Source: CAZKBP01 sp964551015
GTDB taxonomy: Bacteria; Bacteroidota; Bacteroidia; Cytophagales; Microscillaceae
NCBI GenBank assembly: GCA_964551015.1
Contig: CAZKBP010000035.1
Coordinates: 1-64,000, forward strand
Reading direction: 5' to 3'
Length of the DNA: 64,000 nt
A program made the position numbers and the translations under genes. The notes below the pieces were generated by a model. The model ran no database searches. It worked only from the letters and a program-made list of their open reading frames with translations, and had not been told where the DNA came from. Shown piece by piece: positions 34,530 to 42,668 of this stretch; positions within the stretch are counted from its first letter, which is position 1; every line of letters begins with the position of its first letter.

Positions 34530-35201
34530 GTGAGTATTATCAAGAACATCAAGAAAGCAACTTGGAAAATATTGAATAATCTTGGGATGGGAGGAGCAAT
34601 CCAGTTACATCTTGAGAGTGGTCTAAAAGAGGATGGTTGGTTTGAGAGCTTTTATAAAAAACAAGCCGTAGATAAGCGGGGAGAACCAATTCCGTGGTTG
34701 ACCTATCCTTTTATTCGTTTCATAGAACCAAGATTAAATCCTGACATGAAAGTTTTCGAGTTTGGTTCAGGTAATTCCACCATTTGGTTTGCCAAACGTG
34801 TAAAAGAAATCAAATCAGTAGAGAGCAATCTCGAGTGGATCAAGTTGGTTCAGCCTCGTCTGAATGAACGCGCCCAGATCATTCACCAAGCTTACGAAGA
34901 AAATCAAAGCTCGGCTATTTCAAAATACGCACAAGCGATAAGTACCAATGAAGGACAATATCATATTATTATCGTTGATGGAAAAGATCGTAATAATTGT
35001 GTTATTAGTAGCCTCGATTTTCTGCGAGAGGATGGAGTGCTTATTCTTGATAATTCTGAACGAGCAGAATATGCAGAAGGACGTAAGTATCTTCACGCAA
35101 GAGGATTCAGAGGCTTAGATTTTTGGGGAATGACTCCCATTGTTTCCCAAAATTATTGCACCTCCTTATTTTACAGATCAGGCAATTGCCTTTATATCTG
35201 A
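34530..35201 (+). CDS. Class I SAM-dependent methyltransferase-like protein (FkbM-like)
   Basis: 223 residues, starting with GTG at 34530. Motif I is KVFEFGSGNSTIWFAKRV (about 73-90), the acidic end of the second strand is SVESN (about 95), and YHIIIVDGKDRNNC (about 147-160) is motif II, followed by LREDGVLILDNSE. The N-terminal 60 residues form a helical lid. The substrate is not evident; a sugar or lipid-type hydroxyl is one option. It is followed 28 nt later by a second methyltransferase. The region is visibly more AT-rich than the neighbouring genes, consistent with later acquisition. Confidence 0.75.
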   Translation: MSIIKNIKKATWKILNNLGMGGAIQLHLESGLKEDGWFESFYKKQAVDKRGEPIPWLTYPFIRFIEPRLNPDMKVFEFGSGNSTIWFAKRVKEIKSVESNLEWIKLVQPRLNERAQIIHQAYEENQSSAISKYAQAISTNEGQYHIIIVDGKDRNNCVISSLDFLREDGVLILDNSERAEYAEGRKYLHARGFRGLDFWGMTPIVSQNYCTSLFYRSGNCLYI

Positions 35202-35229
35202 TACTTTGTATTTCAAAAAATAACTTGTT

Positions 35230-35919
35230 TTGAGCATTAGTAAAAACCTGAAAAAAATTGCATATCGTCTGCATTGGCCTATTCAACTTTACAAAAGTTA
35301 CTGTGATTATAAATGGCAAAAACGCTGGGAGAAATACATTAATGAATGTGAAGATGTCAACTTAATTGTAGGTGCAGCCGAAACGAACTACCCTGGATGG
35401 TTCCCTACAGATATACAATTCGTGAACCCAAATGAAATTCAATTAAATGTATTCCATTTTGATATAACGAATGCTTCTCACTTTGAGAAAAACTTAAAAG
35501 GGAGAAAAATTGATAAAATCTTGGCAGAACACGTTCTAGAACACCTCACCAATGAGCAGATTGACATCATGGCTAAGAATTTTTATGATTATTCCTCTAA
35601 AAAAATTCACATACGGATTGCAGTGCCAGATGGTTTCCACCAAGACCCAGCCTACATTCAAATGGTAAAACCAGGAGGAACTGGCGAAGGAGCACACGAC
35701 CATAAGCAGCTTTTTACTTATCGCAGTTTATCAGCTTTTTTTGAAAAACAGGGCTTCTTGGCACACCCCGTGGAATATTGGGATGAAAATCATCAATTTA
35801 TTCAAAATTATCAAAATGACGATAAAGGTCATATCAAAAGATCATTTGTGAATGATAGTAGAAATCAAGATGGAACCCCTCGTTACACTTCACTTATTGT
35901 AGATTTCACAAAGCACTAG
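35230..35919 (+). CDS. SAM-dependent methyltransferase-like protein (COG4627-like)
   Basis: 229 residues, apparently starting with TTG at 35230; no ATG lies nearby that keeps the conserved start. Motifs: VNLIVGAAETNYPGWFPTDI (about 44-63), in the place of the usual GCGxxxxxGWxNxD, then DKILAEHVLEHLTNEQ (about 94-109), where EHVLEHL is the second family signature, and a C-terminal YTSLIVDFTK strand. The degenerate Gly loop (GAAET) may weaken SAM binding. Both this and the previous gene begin with similar helical sequences (SIxKNxKK), so they may have duplicated or co-evolved. AT-rich like its neighbour. Confidence 0.7.
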   Translation: MSISKNLKKIAYRLHWPIQLYKSYCDYKWQKRWEKYINECEDVNLIVGAAETNYPGWFPTDIQFVNPNEIQLNVFHFDITNASHFEKNLKGRKIDKILAEHVLEHLTNEQIDIMAKNFYDYSSKKIHIRIAVPDGFHQDPAYIQMVKPGGTGEGAHDHKQLFTYRSLSAFFEKQGFLAHPVEYWDENHQFIQNYQNDDKGHIKRSFVNDSRNQDGTPRYTSLIVDFTKH

Positions 35920-35931
35920 ATAGTGCTCAAT

Positions 35932-35962
35932 TTGCATTTCCCCTTTTAATTTCCTTAATTTG
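35932..35962 (+). promoter_or_regulatory. Possible promoter of the metH leader
   Basis: TTG (35932-35934), 20-bp spacer, TTAATTTG (35955-35962), one base off TAnnTTTG. It would place the start just upstream of the riboswitch. Confidence 0.35.
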
Positions 35963-36007
35963 CAATGGTTTTTAGTCAATTATCATCAATTTTTAAGCTT
36001 GTAATTG

Positions 36008-36110
36008 ATTTATAAAGAAGTGTGGAGAGAATAGGCTCTACGAAACACTGGCAACCTGCTCCCCAAAGTAAGGTGCTAAATCCTACCTAACCAGATTAGG
36101 AAATATAAAT
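36008..36110 (+). promoter_or_regulatory. SAM-I (S-box) riboswitch upstream of metH, candidate
   Basis: The leader holds core S-box sequence in the right order: a GTGTGGAGAGAAT-like P2 strand, then CTACGAAACACTGGCAACC, and the later GGTGCTAAATCCTACC. ATTTATA (36008-36014) and TATAAAT (36104-36110) can form P1. The downstream 36156-36178 hairpin (ACTCTATT/AATAGAGT) lacks a clear T-run, so the control step (transcription or translation) is uncertain. Regulation of methionine synthase by SAM fits the gene 209 nt downstream. Confidence 0.8.
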
Positions 36111-36155
36111 TGTAGGTTTTCTTTCACCTCAATTTCCTGGTCAATCTTATTTAGG

Positions 36156-36178
36156 ACTCTATTGGGTTTTAATAGAGT
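36156..36178 (+). other. Hairpin in the metH leader
   Basis: Perfect 8-bp stem ACTCTATT/AATAGAGT with 7-nt loop, about 45 nt beyond the riboswitch core; a candidate expression platform element but without a terminator T-run. Confidence 0.5.
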
Positions 36179-36318
36179 TATTATTATGTGAATTTGAATG
36201 CTAACAAAGTATGCCTATCTTTAAACCATTTGATACTGATACCTTGTTGTAGCAATAATTAGGGTACATCCTATTTTAAGCTAGAAATTAAATTTTTAAT
36301 CCTAAATCGTCCTTTCAG

Positions 36319-39300
36319 ATGATCCAAGACATATTAAAACAAAGAATACTGGTGCTAGACGGAGCTATGGGTACAATGATCCAGCGCTATAAGTTCAGTG
36401 AAGAAGATTACCGAGGCGAACGATTCAAAGACTATCCTCATCCTCTGCAAGGAAACAATGACTTACTTTCGCTAACCCAGCCAGAAGCCATCCAAGAGAT
36501 TCACCGTAAATTCTTGGAGGCGGGTGCCGATATTATCGAGACGAATACCTTCAGTAGTACTTCCATCGCTATGGCGGATTATCACATGGAAGATTTGGTC
36601 TATGAGCTCAACTATGAATCCGCTCGTCTCTCTAAGGAGGCAGCTCAGGAATTTACCCAAAAGAACCCCGATAAGCCTCGCTTCGTGGCTGGCTCCATCG
36701 GTCCTACCAACCGCACGGCTTCTCTCTCTCCCGACGTGAATAACCCCGGCTATCGTGCCATTACTTTTGACCAGTTGGTAGCATCCTACTACGAACAAAT
36801 TAAAGGCCTAGTAGAAGGCGGGTCGGATATACTTTTGATAGAAACCGTCTTTGATACTTTGAATGCCAAAGCCGCGCTCTTCGCCATTGATCAGTACTTC
36901 CACGACACGGGTGAGGAAACCTTACCCATCATGGTGTCAGGAACCATCACGGACGCCGCCGGACGTACCCTCTCGGGGCAAACCATCGAGGCTTTTTTGA
37001 TCTCTGTATCTCATATGCCGCTATTGAGTGTAGGAATCAACTGCGCCTTGGGAGCGGATTTGATGCGCCCTTACGTGCAAAGCCTTTCCAAGAACGCGCC
37101 CTTCCACGTTTCCGCCCACCCCAACGCCGGACTCCCTAATGAATTTGGCGAATACGATCAAAGTGCTCAGGAAATGGTCGCCATCATCAACGATTTCCTA
37201 GATGAAGGCTACCTCAATATCGTGGGCGGATGCTGCGGAACCACCCCTGACCACGTCAAGGCCATTGCCGAGGCCGTACAGGGCCGCCAACCCCGTCAAA
37301 TTCCCGAAATATCTCGATACAGTCGCTACAGTGGCATGGAACCCGTGGTAGTAACACCCGAGATTCGCTTCGTTAATGTGGGCGAACGTACCAACGTGAC
37401 GGGTTCCGCCAAATTCAAACGCCTTATCAAAAATGAAGAATACGAAGAGGCACTTTCCGTGGCCTTGCATCAGGTAGAAGGTGGGGCGCAGGTGATTGAC
37501 GTGAACATGGACGAGGGAATGATCGAGTCCGCCGAAGTCATGACTACTTTCTTGAACCTCATTGCTTCCGAGCCGGACATCGCCCGCTTGCCCATCATGA
37601 TTGACTCCTCCAAGTGGTCGGTCATCGAGGCAGGTTTGAAATGCGTGCAAGGGAAATCCATCGTTAATTCTATCTCGCTTAAAGAAGGCGAAGAAAAATT
37701 CAAGGAACACGCTCGCCTGGTGCGACGCTACGGAGCCGCTGTCATCGTGATGGCCTTTGACGAACAAGGACAGGCCGATAGCTACGAACGCCGTATCGAG
37801 ATTTGCGAAAGAGCTTATCGTATCTTGGTGGATGAGGTCAAGTTTCCACCCGAAGATATCATCTTTGACCCCAATATCCTGACGGTAGCCACGGGCATCG
37901 AGGAGCATAATAACTACGCCGTGGATTTTATCAATGCCACCCGATGGATCAAGGAGAATCTCCCTTACGCCAAAGTCAGCGGGGGCGTGAGTAATATTTC
38001 CTTCTCCTTCCGGGGAAATAACGTGGTGCGAGAAGCCATGCACTCGGCTTTCCTCTATCACGCCATCAAGGCCGGAATGGATATGGGTATTGTGAATGCC
38101 GGGATGATTGAGGTTTACGATGACATTCCCAAAGATTTACTAGAGCGAATCGAGGATGTATTGCTGAACCGCAGAGACGACGCCACCGAACGCTTAGTGG
38201 ACTTTGCCGAAACGGTCAAAGGTGACGGTAAGAAAAAAGAAGTAGACCACGCTTGGCGTGAAAATCCTGTGGAAGAACGCCTCAAACACGCGCTCATGAA
38301 AGGAATTACCGAGTTCGTGGAAGCCGACACCGAGGAAGCTCGCCAGAAATATGATAAGCCCTTGCACGTGATTGAAGGGCCACTCATGGACGGGATGAAT
38401 ATCGTGGGTGATCTCTTCGGAGAAGGAAAAATGTTCCTGCCGCAGGTCGTTAAGAGTGCCCGCGTGATGAAAAAATCCGTGGCTTACCTCATGCCTTTTA
38501 TGGAAAAAGAAAAAGAAGAAGCCGCCAAACGAGGTGAACTCGAAGAACAGGGCGGAGGCAAAGTGTTGATGGCCACCGTGAAAGGAGATGTACACGACAT
38601 CGGCAAAAATATCGTCGGGGTGGTACTCGCCTGTAATAATTACGAGGTCATTGACATTGGCGTTATGTGCTCTTCCCAGAAAATCTTAGAGACTGCCAAG
38701 CAGGAAAAAGTAGACGTGATCGGGCTCAGTGGTTTGATTACGCCCAGCTTGGATGAGATGGTACAAGTCGCCAGTGAAATGCAGAAGCAGGGCTTCAAAG
38801 TACCCCTCTTGATCGGCGGGGCAACTACTTCCCGGATTCACACCGCCGTGAAGATCGCTCCTAAGTACGAGCATCCTGTGATTCACGTCTTAGATGCTTC
38901 GCGTAGCGTGCCCGTGGTGAGTAATCTCCTGAACAAGGAAGTGCGTGCGGAATATGTCCAGAAAATCAAGGAAGAATACGACCGCATGCGCGAAGGCCAC
39001 GGCAAGCGCAAAAAGGACAAGAAATTCCTGAGCATTGCTGATGCCCGCCAGAATAAATTCAAAATAGACTGGAGCGAACGAGAAGTTACTAAACCCAAGT
39101 TCTTGGGTACCAAAGTCTTCGAGGATTATTCTATCAAAGAATTAAGCAACTATATTGATTGGACGCCTTTCTTCCAAGCCTGGGAGCTACACGGACGCTT
39201 TCCCAAAATCCTAGAAGATGAAGTAGTGGGCACTGAAGCCAAGAAGCTGTTTGCAGATGCTCAGGAAATGCTGCAAAAACTGGTAGAAGAAAAACTTCTG

Positions 39301-40074
39301 ACCGCAAAAGGCATCATTGGTTTTTACCCAGCTAATACCGTGGGAGACGATGATATGGCAGTTTACCAGTTTAAGCGACAAGCAGTTGCCTTGGCTGGAA
39401 ATGATGAACCGGTAGGTGAAGCTGAGTTTGAATTTACGGAGAATCGCTCTGAGGTGCTGACTACGCTACACAGCCTGCGCCAGCAAGCCCAAAAAGCCAG
39501 CTCGGTTCCCAATATCGCTTTGGCAGATTTCTTGGCACCCGCCGAAACCAAAATCGATGACTACATCGGGGGCTTTGCCGTGGTCATTCACGGGGCAGAA
39601 GAAGTGGCCAAGCAATACGAAGCCGAAAACGACGATTACAACTCCATTATGGTCAAAGCTCTAGCCGATCGCTTGGCCGAAGCCTTTGCCGAACGTTTGC
39701 ACGAGCGCGTCCGTAAGGAATTCTGGGGCTACCAACCTGAAGAAGCACTCGACAACGATGATCTGATCCGAGAAAAATATCAGGGAATTCGTCCGGCCCC
39801 GGGCTACCCGGCTTGCCCTGACCATACCGAGAAGATCACCCTCTTCCAGATGATGGACGTAGAAAAAGAACTTGACTTGAGCCTAACCGAGAATTTAGCC
39901 ATGTACCCGGCATCCGCCGTTTCGGGTTGGTATTTCTCTCATCCAGATTCTAAATATTTTGGTTTGGGTAAAATCGAGAAAGATCAAGTAGCAGATTATG
40001 CCAAGCGCAAAGAAATGTCTTTAAAGGAGATAGAGCGCTGGCTCAGTCCCAATTTGAATTATGATATTGACTAA
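36319..40074 (+). CDS. metH: Cobalamin-dependent methionine synthase
   Basis: 1251 residues (E. coli MetH has 1227). Order: homocysteine domain (about 1-330) with Zn ligands Cys 242 (INCALG) and Cys 305/306 (GGCCGTTP); pterin-binding domain (about 345-620, VGERTNVTGSAKF); cap and B12 domain (about 650-890) with the cobalt-ligand His 759 in GDVHDIGKNI and SGLITPSLDEM; and the AdoMet reactivation domain (about 930-1240, RPAPGYPACPDHTEK). It transfers a methyl group from methyltetrahydrofolate to homocysteine. All catalytic residues seem intact. It is likely regulated by the SAM riboswitch in its leader. Confidence 0.98.
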   Translation: MIQDILKQRILVLDGAMGTMIQRYKFSEEDYRGERFKDYPHPLQGNNDLLSLTQPEAIQEIHRKFLEAGADIIETNTFSSTSIAMADYHMEDLVYELNYESARLSKEAAQEFTQKNPDKPRFVAGSIGPTNRTASLSPDVNNPGYRAITFDQLVASYYEQIKGLVEGGSDILLIETVFDTLNAKAALFAIDQYFHDTGEETLPIMVSGTITDAAGRTLSGQTIEAFLISVSHMPLLSVGINCALGADLMRPYVQSLSKNAPFHVSAHPNAGLPNEFGEYDQSAQEMVAIINDFLDEGYLNIVGGCCGTTPDHVKAIAEAVQGRQPRQIPEISRYSRYSGMEPVVVTPEIRFVNVGERTNVTGSAKFKRLIKNEEYEEALSVALHQVEGGAQVIDVNMDEGMIESAEVMTTFLNLIASEPDIARLPIMIDSSKWSVIEAGLKCVQGKSIVNSISLKEGEEKFKEHARLVRRYGAAVIVMAFDEQGQADSYERRIEICERAYRILVDEVKFPPEDIIFDPNILTVATGIEEHNNYAVDFINATRWIKENLPYAKVSGGVSNISFSFRGNNVVREAMHSAFLYHAIKAGMDMGIVNAGMIEVYDDIPKDLLERIEDVLLNRRDDATERLVDFAETVKGDGKKKEVDHAWRENPVEERLKHALMKGITEFVEADTEEARQKYDKPLHVIEGPLMDGMNIVGDLFGEGKMFLPQVVKSARVMKKSVAYLMPFMEKEKEEAAKRGELEEQGGGKVLMATVKGDVHDIGKNIVGVVLACNNYEVIDIGVMCSSQKILETAKQEKVDVIGLSGLITPSLDEMVQVASEMQKQGFKVPLLIGGATTSRIHTAVKIAPKYEHPVIHVLDASRSVPVVSNLLNKEVRAEYVQKIKEEYDRMREGHGKRKKDKKFLSIADARQNKFKIDWSEREVTKPKFLGTKVFEDYSIKELSNYIDWTPFFQAWELHGRFPKILEDEVVGTEAKKLFADAQEMLQKLVEEKLLTAKGIIGFYPANTVGDDDMAVYQFKRQAVALAGNDEPVGEAEFEFTENRSEVLTTLHSLRQQAQKASSVPNIALADFLAPAETKIDDYIGGFAVVIHGAEEVAKQYEAENDDYNSIMVKALADRLAEAFAERLHERVRKEFWGYQPEEALDNDDLIREKYQGIRPAPGYPACPDHTEKITLFQMMDVEKELDLSLTENLAMYPASAVSGWYFSHPDSKYFGLGKIEKDQVADYAKRKEMSLKEIERWLSPNLNYDID

Positions 40075-40105
40075 GCATAATCAAATCAGCCAAAATGAAG
40101 AGAAG

Positions 40106-40134
40106 AGGCCGGGTATTTTGCCCGACCTTTTTTT
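40106..40134 (+). terminator. Rho-independent terminator of metH
   Basis: AGGCCGGG (40106-40113), 7-nt loop, CCCGACCT (40121-40128) with one mismatch, then a run of seven T. Confidence 0.85.
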
Positions 40135-40173
40135 GTAAATTCACGGTTGTTTTCTACCCTATACATACTTGCC

Positions 40174-40659
40174 ATGAAATTTTTATCCTATGTCAGTCTT
40201 TTTCTTATTGCAATCATCCTGAGCTCTTGTCTGACCTACAAATCTGACCTAAGGCGAGCATATTATTACGAATCGCTCAATCGAGCTGATCAAGCTGCCT
40301 ACGACCGATTCCTGCGGAAAAACCGCGCCATCGTAACCACGGATGGCTTTACCTATTACTTCCAAAAAAGAACCAAAAAACCTGGCCCTTTCTGCCAACT
40401 AGACTCCAAAATAGAACTGCATTACCAAGATAAAGTCATCACCGAAGATACTTGGGCCGATAGCTCTTTCGAGCGAGAAGAAATCCAAAAAGTGAATGGC
40501 TTGGGTAATTTTAATGAAACTTGGCAAAAGGCTTTGCAACTCACCCGCGCCGGAGATCGTATTGCCTTTTTGCAAGCTCCCAGCAATGCGGATTACCTTC
40601 GGGAAGAAGCCAAGGGTCGATTGCTGCTCTTTGAGGTACAAGTGCTGAAGGTAGAGTGA
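40174..40659 (+). CDS. Lipoprotein with a degenerate FKBP-type fold
   Basis: From the ATG at 40174: signal with lipobox LSSC (about 17-20), then a domain of about 135 residues. The C-terminal part, GNFNETWQKALQLTRAGDRIAFLQAP and LLLFEVQVLKVE, aligns with the FKBP pattern 'GWxxALxLMxxGDxxxxxxP ... LxFxVxLLxV'. The active-site Tyr/Phe/Asp pattern of FKBPs cannot be confirmed and the first strands are diverged. A membrane-tethered periplasmic chaperone-like role is possible. An upstream ATG at 40147 would only lengthen the N-region. Confidence 0.6.
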   Translation: MKFLSYVSLFLIAIILSSCLTYKSDLRRAYYYESLNRADQAAYDRFLRKNRAIVTTDGFTYYFQKRTKKPGPFCQLDSKIELHYQDKVITEDTWADSSFEREEIQKVNGLGNFNETWQKALQLTRAGDRIAFLQAPSNADYLREEAKGRLLLFEVQVLKVE

Positions 40660-40819
40660 TTTTGAGCAGTTTTTGCTTGCGAGTTTTTTTTGTATAGTTA
40701 AGGGGCGTTTGTAATAGCTGTTAGTACCGTAGAGGCTTAAATTAACTAAGGTGTGGTCAATAAAAATCTCTCTTTCTCCGTAAAATCTTACATTTACAGA
40801 AAAAGTAAAAAAATAAACA

Positions 40820-40846
40820 GTAGCATCGGCTACCCACCGATGCTAC
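40820..40846 (-). terminator. Strong hairpin with T-rich 3' side, minus strand
   Basis: Read on the minus strand: GTAGCATCGG (40846-40837), 7-nt loop, CCGATGCTAC (40829-40820), perfect 10-bp stem, then a T-rich stretch to 40801. It would end a minus-strand transcript through the repeats. Confidence 0.7.
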
Positions 40847-40926
40847 ATCCATCCGTGTTGTCTGAAGATACCGACCACCAGGACCCATCGGATGTAGTTG
40901 ACTGGAATTGAATCTAGATCATTCAT
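40843..40926 (-). CDS. Putative 27-residue peptide behind a perfect Shine-Dalgarno site
   Basis: The frame starts MNDLDSIPVNYIRWVLVVG and ends with TAG inside the terminator-like stem. AAGGAGGT sits at 40943-40936, nine bases before the ATG, an ideal site, which is unusual because Bacteroidota genes rarely use one. The product is short and hydrophobic in the middle. Expression is a guess; the site may equally belong to a structured RNA. Confidence 0.35.
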   Translation of the reverse strand: MNDLDSIPVNYIRWVLVVGIFRQHGWM

Positions 40927-40961
40927 AAGAATTGAACCTCCTTTCGTTTGGTGAAAATTAT

Positions 40962-41085
40962 GCCGTTTGTATCTCATCCCTCAACAAACCAGAGCAAGCG
41001 TTTAACCGAATGTATCTAAGGACAAACTGTACTAGAACACTTAAAAGCTCAATTACTCACGTGAAATAGTGATGTAAAAGAAATT
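40962..41085 (-). repeat. 124-bp direct repeat, copy 2
   Basis: Shares its sequence with 41102-41225; the two are spaced by 16 bp. The conserved 90 bp part differs at only about six to eight positions; the distal end differs more, mainly by transitions. On the minus strand the two copies keep an open frame over about 30 codons (the peptide contains LNACSGLLRDEIQTA). Confidence 0.85.
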
Positions 41086-41101
41086 TCGCCGACCAAAGCC
41101 A

Positions 41102-41225
41102 GCCGTCTGTATCTCATCCCTCAACAAACCAGAGCAAGCGTTTAACTGAATGTATCTGACGACAAACTGTACTTGAACGCTTAAAAGCTCAATTGCCCGC
41201 GTGCGTGTAGCGGTACAAAAGAAAT
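41102..41225 (-). repeat. 124-bp direct repeat, copy 1
   Basis: The second of the pair described at 40962-41085. The minus-strand frame is open here for longer and stops at TAA just before copy 2. Confidence 0.85.
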
Positions 41226-41372
41226 GCGTATGTTCTGAAAATGAATTAGTTATGATCCTAACTCGCTGCTTATCCTTTTGAGATAAACTTTTTTGTTTTT
41301 AATTGATTGGGAATGAAAGCCTCCTTTGAGTTGGGTGAACTCGGGCTTTCCAAGGGGGGGTAATCTACTTAC

Positions 41373-41537
41373 CTAGCACCACTGGAAGCCCCGGAAGACT
41401 TTCCCTGCGAACTTCTCTGAATCGGTCAAAATTGCGTTTATTTTATTTTGATTGGGCAATTTTACTTCATCAGCAGGTTCGCATTCAAGCCCATCTAAGG
41501 GTACTTGTCTTGTGCGATATGTAAGTAAGCGAAGCAT
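41373..41537 (-). CDS. Possible 54-residue protein upstream of the repeats
   Basis: Frame from ATG at 41537 (start MLRLLTYRTRQVPLDGLE) to TAG at 41373. The frame then continues without a stop for about 40 further codons (VSRLPPLGKPEFTQLKGGF...) before TAA, so it may be a longer gene broken by a stop. The downstream hairpins could instead be an RNA. No family was recognised. Confidence 0.35.
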   Translation of the reverse strand: MLRLLTYRTRQVPLDGLECEPADEVKLPNQNKINAILTDSEKFAGKVFRGFQWC

Positions 41538-41815
41538 TTTATTATAAGATTGTAAAGTGTGAATTACAATTTGATTAACGGAACTTTTTGTGTTTGAGTT
41601 TCAAATACAGACTACTTTCTAGCTCCGTTTTTTATTACAGTACAAAGATGCACTGCTCAGATTTAAAATGCAAGTTTTCGAGTGAAAATTTTACAAAAAA
41701 TTTTAAAAGTTGATTTTGGCTGTTTTTATTACACGCAATTTGAGTTTTAGACCAATCCCTCTCTGTGATGTGTACACTTTAATGGGAGTGGATTTTCCGC
41801 AGGAATAGCCCGGAA

Positions 41816-41842
41816 CTCCTCTGTGTCTCCGTGTCTCTGTGT
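41816..41842. repeat. CACAGAGACACGGAG-type dispersed sequence
   Basis: The stretch reads CTCTGTGTCTCCGTGTCTCTG, alternating GTCTC units. Similar sequences (minus strand CACAGAGACACGGAG) recur in intergenic regions of many bacteria and often give spurious small ORFs whose translation reads ...TETRRHRG. Confidence 0.55.
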
Positions 41843-41929
41843 TTGAATAAGCCATTCGCATGTATGTACGGAGAAGAGCGATAGGTATTACTTTCATAAT
41901 CATCCACGTAACCAGAATTCTATAGCCAC

Positions 41930-41964
41930 AAAAAAACGGAACGCCTTTGCAGACATTCCGTTTT
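41930..41964 (-). terminator. Rho-independent terminator of the nqr operon
   Basis: On the minus strand: AAAACGGAA (41964-41956), 14-nt loop, TTCCGTTTT (41941-41933), continuing into a run of seven T (41936-41930). Confidence 0.85.
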
Positions 41965-42011
41965 GAATATTTTATACAAACACACAGAATCAAAGTTCCG
42001 CGCATATAATT

Positions 42012-42632
42012 TTAGATAGTAAATCCTAAGAAGCTTAGGAAGCCAAAGGACATCAAACCTACCAAAATAAAAGTGATACCCAAGCCACGTAAAGGAGCAG
42101 GGACATCTGAATATTTGATTTTCTCACGGATAGAAGCCAAGGCGATGACCGCTAGCAACCAACCAATCCCAGAGCCTAGTCCGTACACGACTGATCCGGC
42201 AAAATTAAGTGGTTTACCTAGCATAAATAGAGATACACCTAAGATGGCACAGTTTACCGCAATCAGAGGTAAAAAGATACCCAAAGCTCCGTAGAGAGCA
42301 GGTGAATATTTTTCTACGACCATCTCGGTAAGCTGTACAAAAGCCGCAATGACCGAGATAAAAATAATCAGGTTCAGAAAGCTCAGATCGAGTTGAGCCA
42401 GTGCTTGAGATTCAGGATTGATCCAGGCGAGTGCTCCTTTCTTGAGGGCAAAATTGTAAATAAACCAGTTCAAAGGAGCCGTGACGGTGAGTACGAACAC
42501 GACGGCCATACCCAGCCCGAAAGCTGTTTTTACGTTCTTAGAAACGGCTAAGTAAGAGCACATTCCCAAGAAGTAGGCAAAAATCATATTATCTACGAAG
42601 ATAGAGCGAATTCCTAAATTAACGAGTTCCAT
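42012..42632 (-). CDS. nqrE: Na+-translocating NADH:quinone reductase subunit E
   Basis: 206 residues with six transmembrane helices, as usual. NqrE and NqrD are homologous and form the membrane pair at the Na+ pathway; conserved Cys lie in the third helix of each half (NCAILGVSLF here). The pattern ENMIFAYFLGMCSYLAVSKNVKTAFGLGMAV near the N-terminus is diagnostic (extent about 15-45). It is the last gene of the operon; no nqrF follows and a terminator lies 50 bp further. Spacing to nqrD is 36 bp. Confidence 0.96.
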   Translation of the reverse strand: MELVNLGIRSIFVDNMIFAYFLGMCSYLAVSKNVKTAFGLGMAVVFVLTVTAPLNWFIYNFALKKGALAWINPESQALAQLDLSFLNLIIFISVIAAFVQLTEMVVEKYSPALYGALGIFLPLIAVNCAILGVSLFMLGKPLNFAGSVVYGLGSGIGWLLAVIALASIREKIKYSDVPAPLRGLGITFILVGLMSFGFLSFLGFTI

Positions 42633-42668
42633 ATTCCTTGATTAGTTTTTTTGAACCAAAAATTTTAT

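Larger units (their letters stand above)
40660..42011. other. Gene-poor segment of 1.35 kb
   Basis: No long gene. It holds a terminator-like hairpin and a 27-codon ORF (40820-40926), a duplicated 124-bp element (40962-41225), a hairpin-rich stretch (41310-41420), a 54-codon ORF (41373-41537), a CACAGAGACACGGAG-type sequence (about 41816-41842) and the nqr terminator (41930-41964). 41540-41700 is AT-rich with nothing recognised. Confidence 0.7.

Noticed and set aside
37198..38061. 287-codon frame antisense to metH
   Set aside because: A shadow of a strongly conserved gene; its codons mirror the metH frame.
40962..41225. CRISPR-like array
   Set aside because: Only two long copies with a 16-bp spacer; no short repeats or cas genes.
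41310..41420. RNase P RNA or tmRNA in the hairpin-rich stretch
   Set aside because: A GGGAAAGTC-like run recalls RNase P, but the other conserved regions and the tRNA-like end of tmRNA are absent.
41703..42005. 100-codon minus-strand ORF
   Set aside because: It runs through the nqr terminator and the CACAGAGACACGGAG-type repeat, which is known to create spurious frames.
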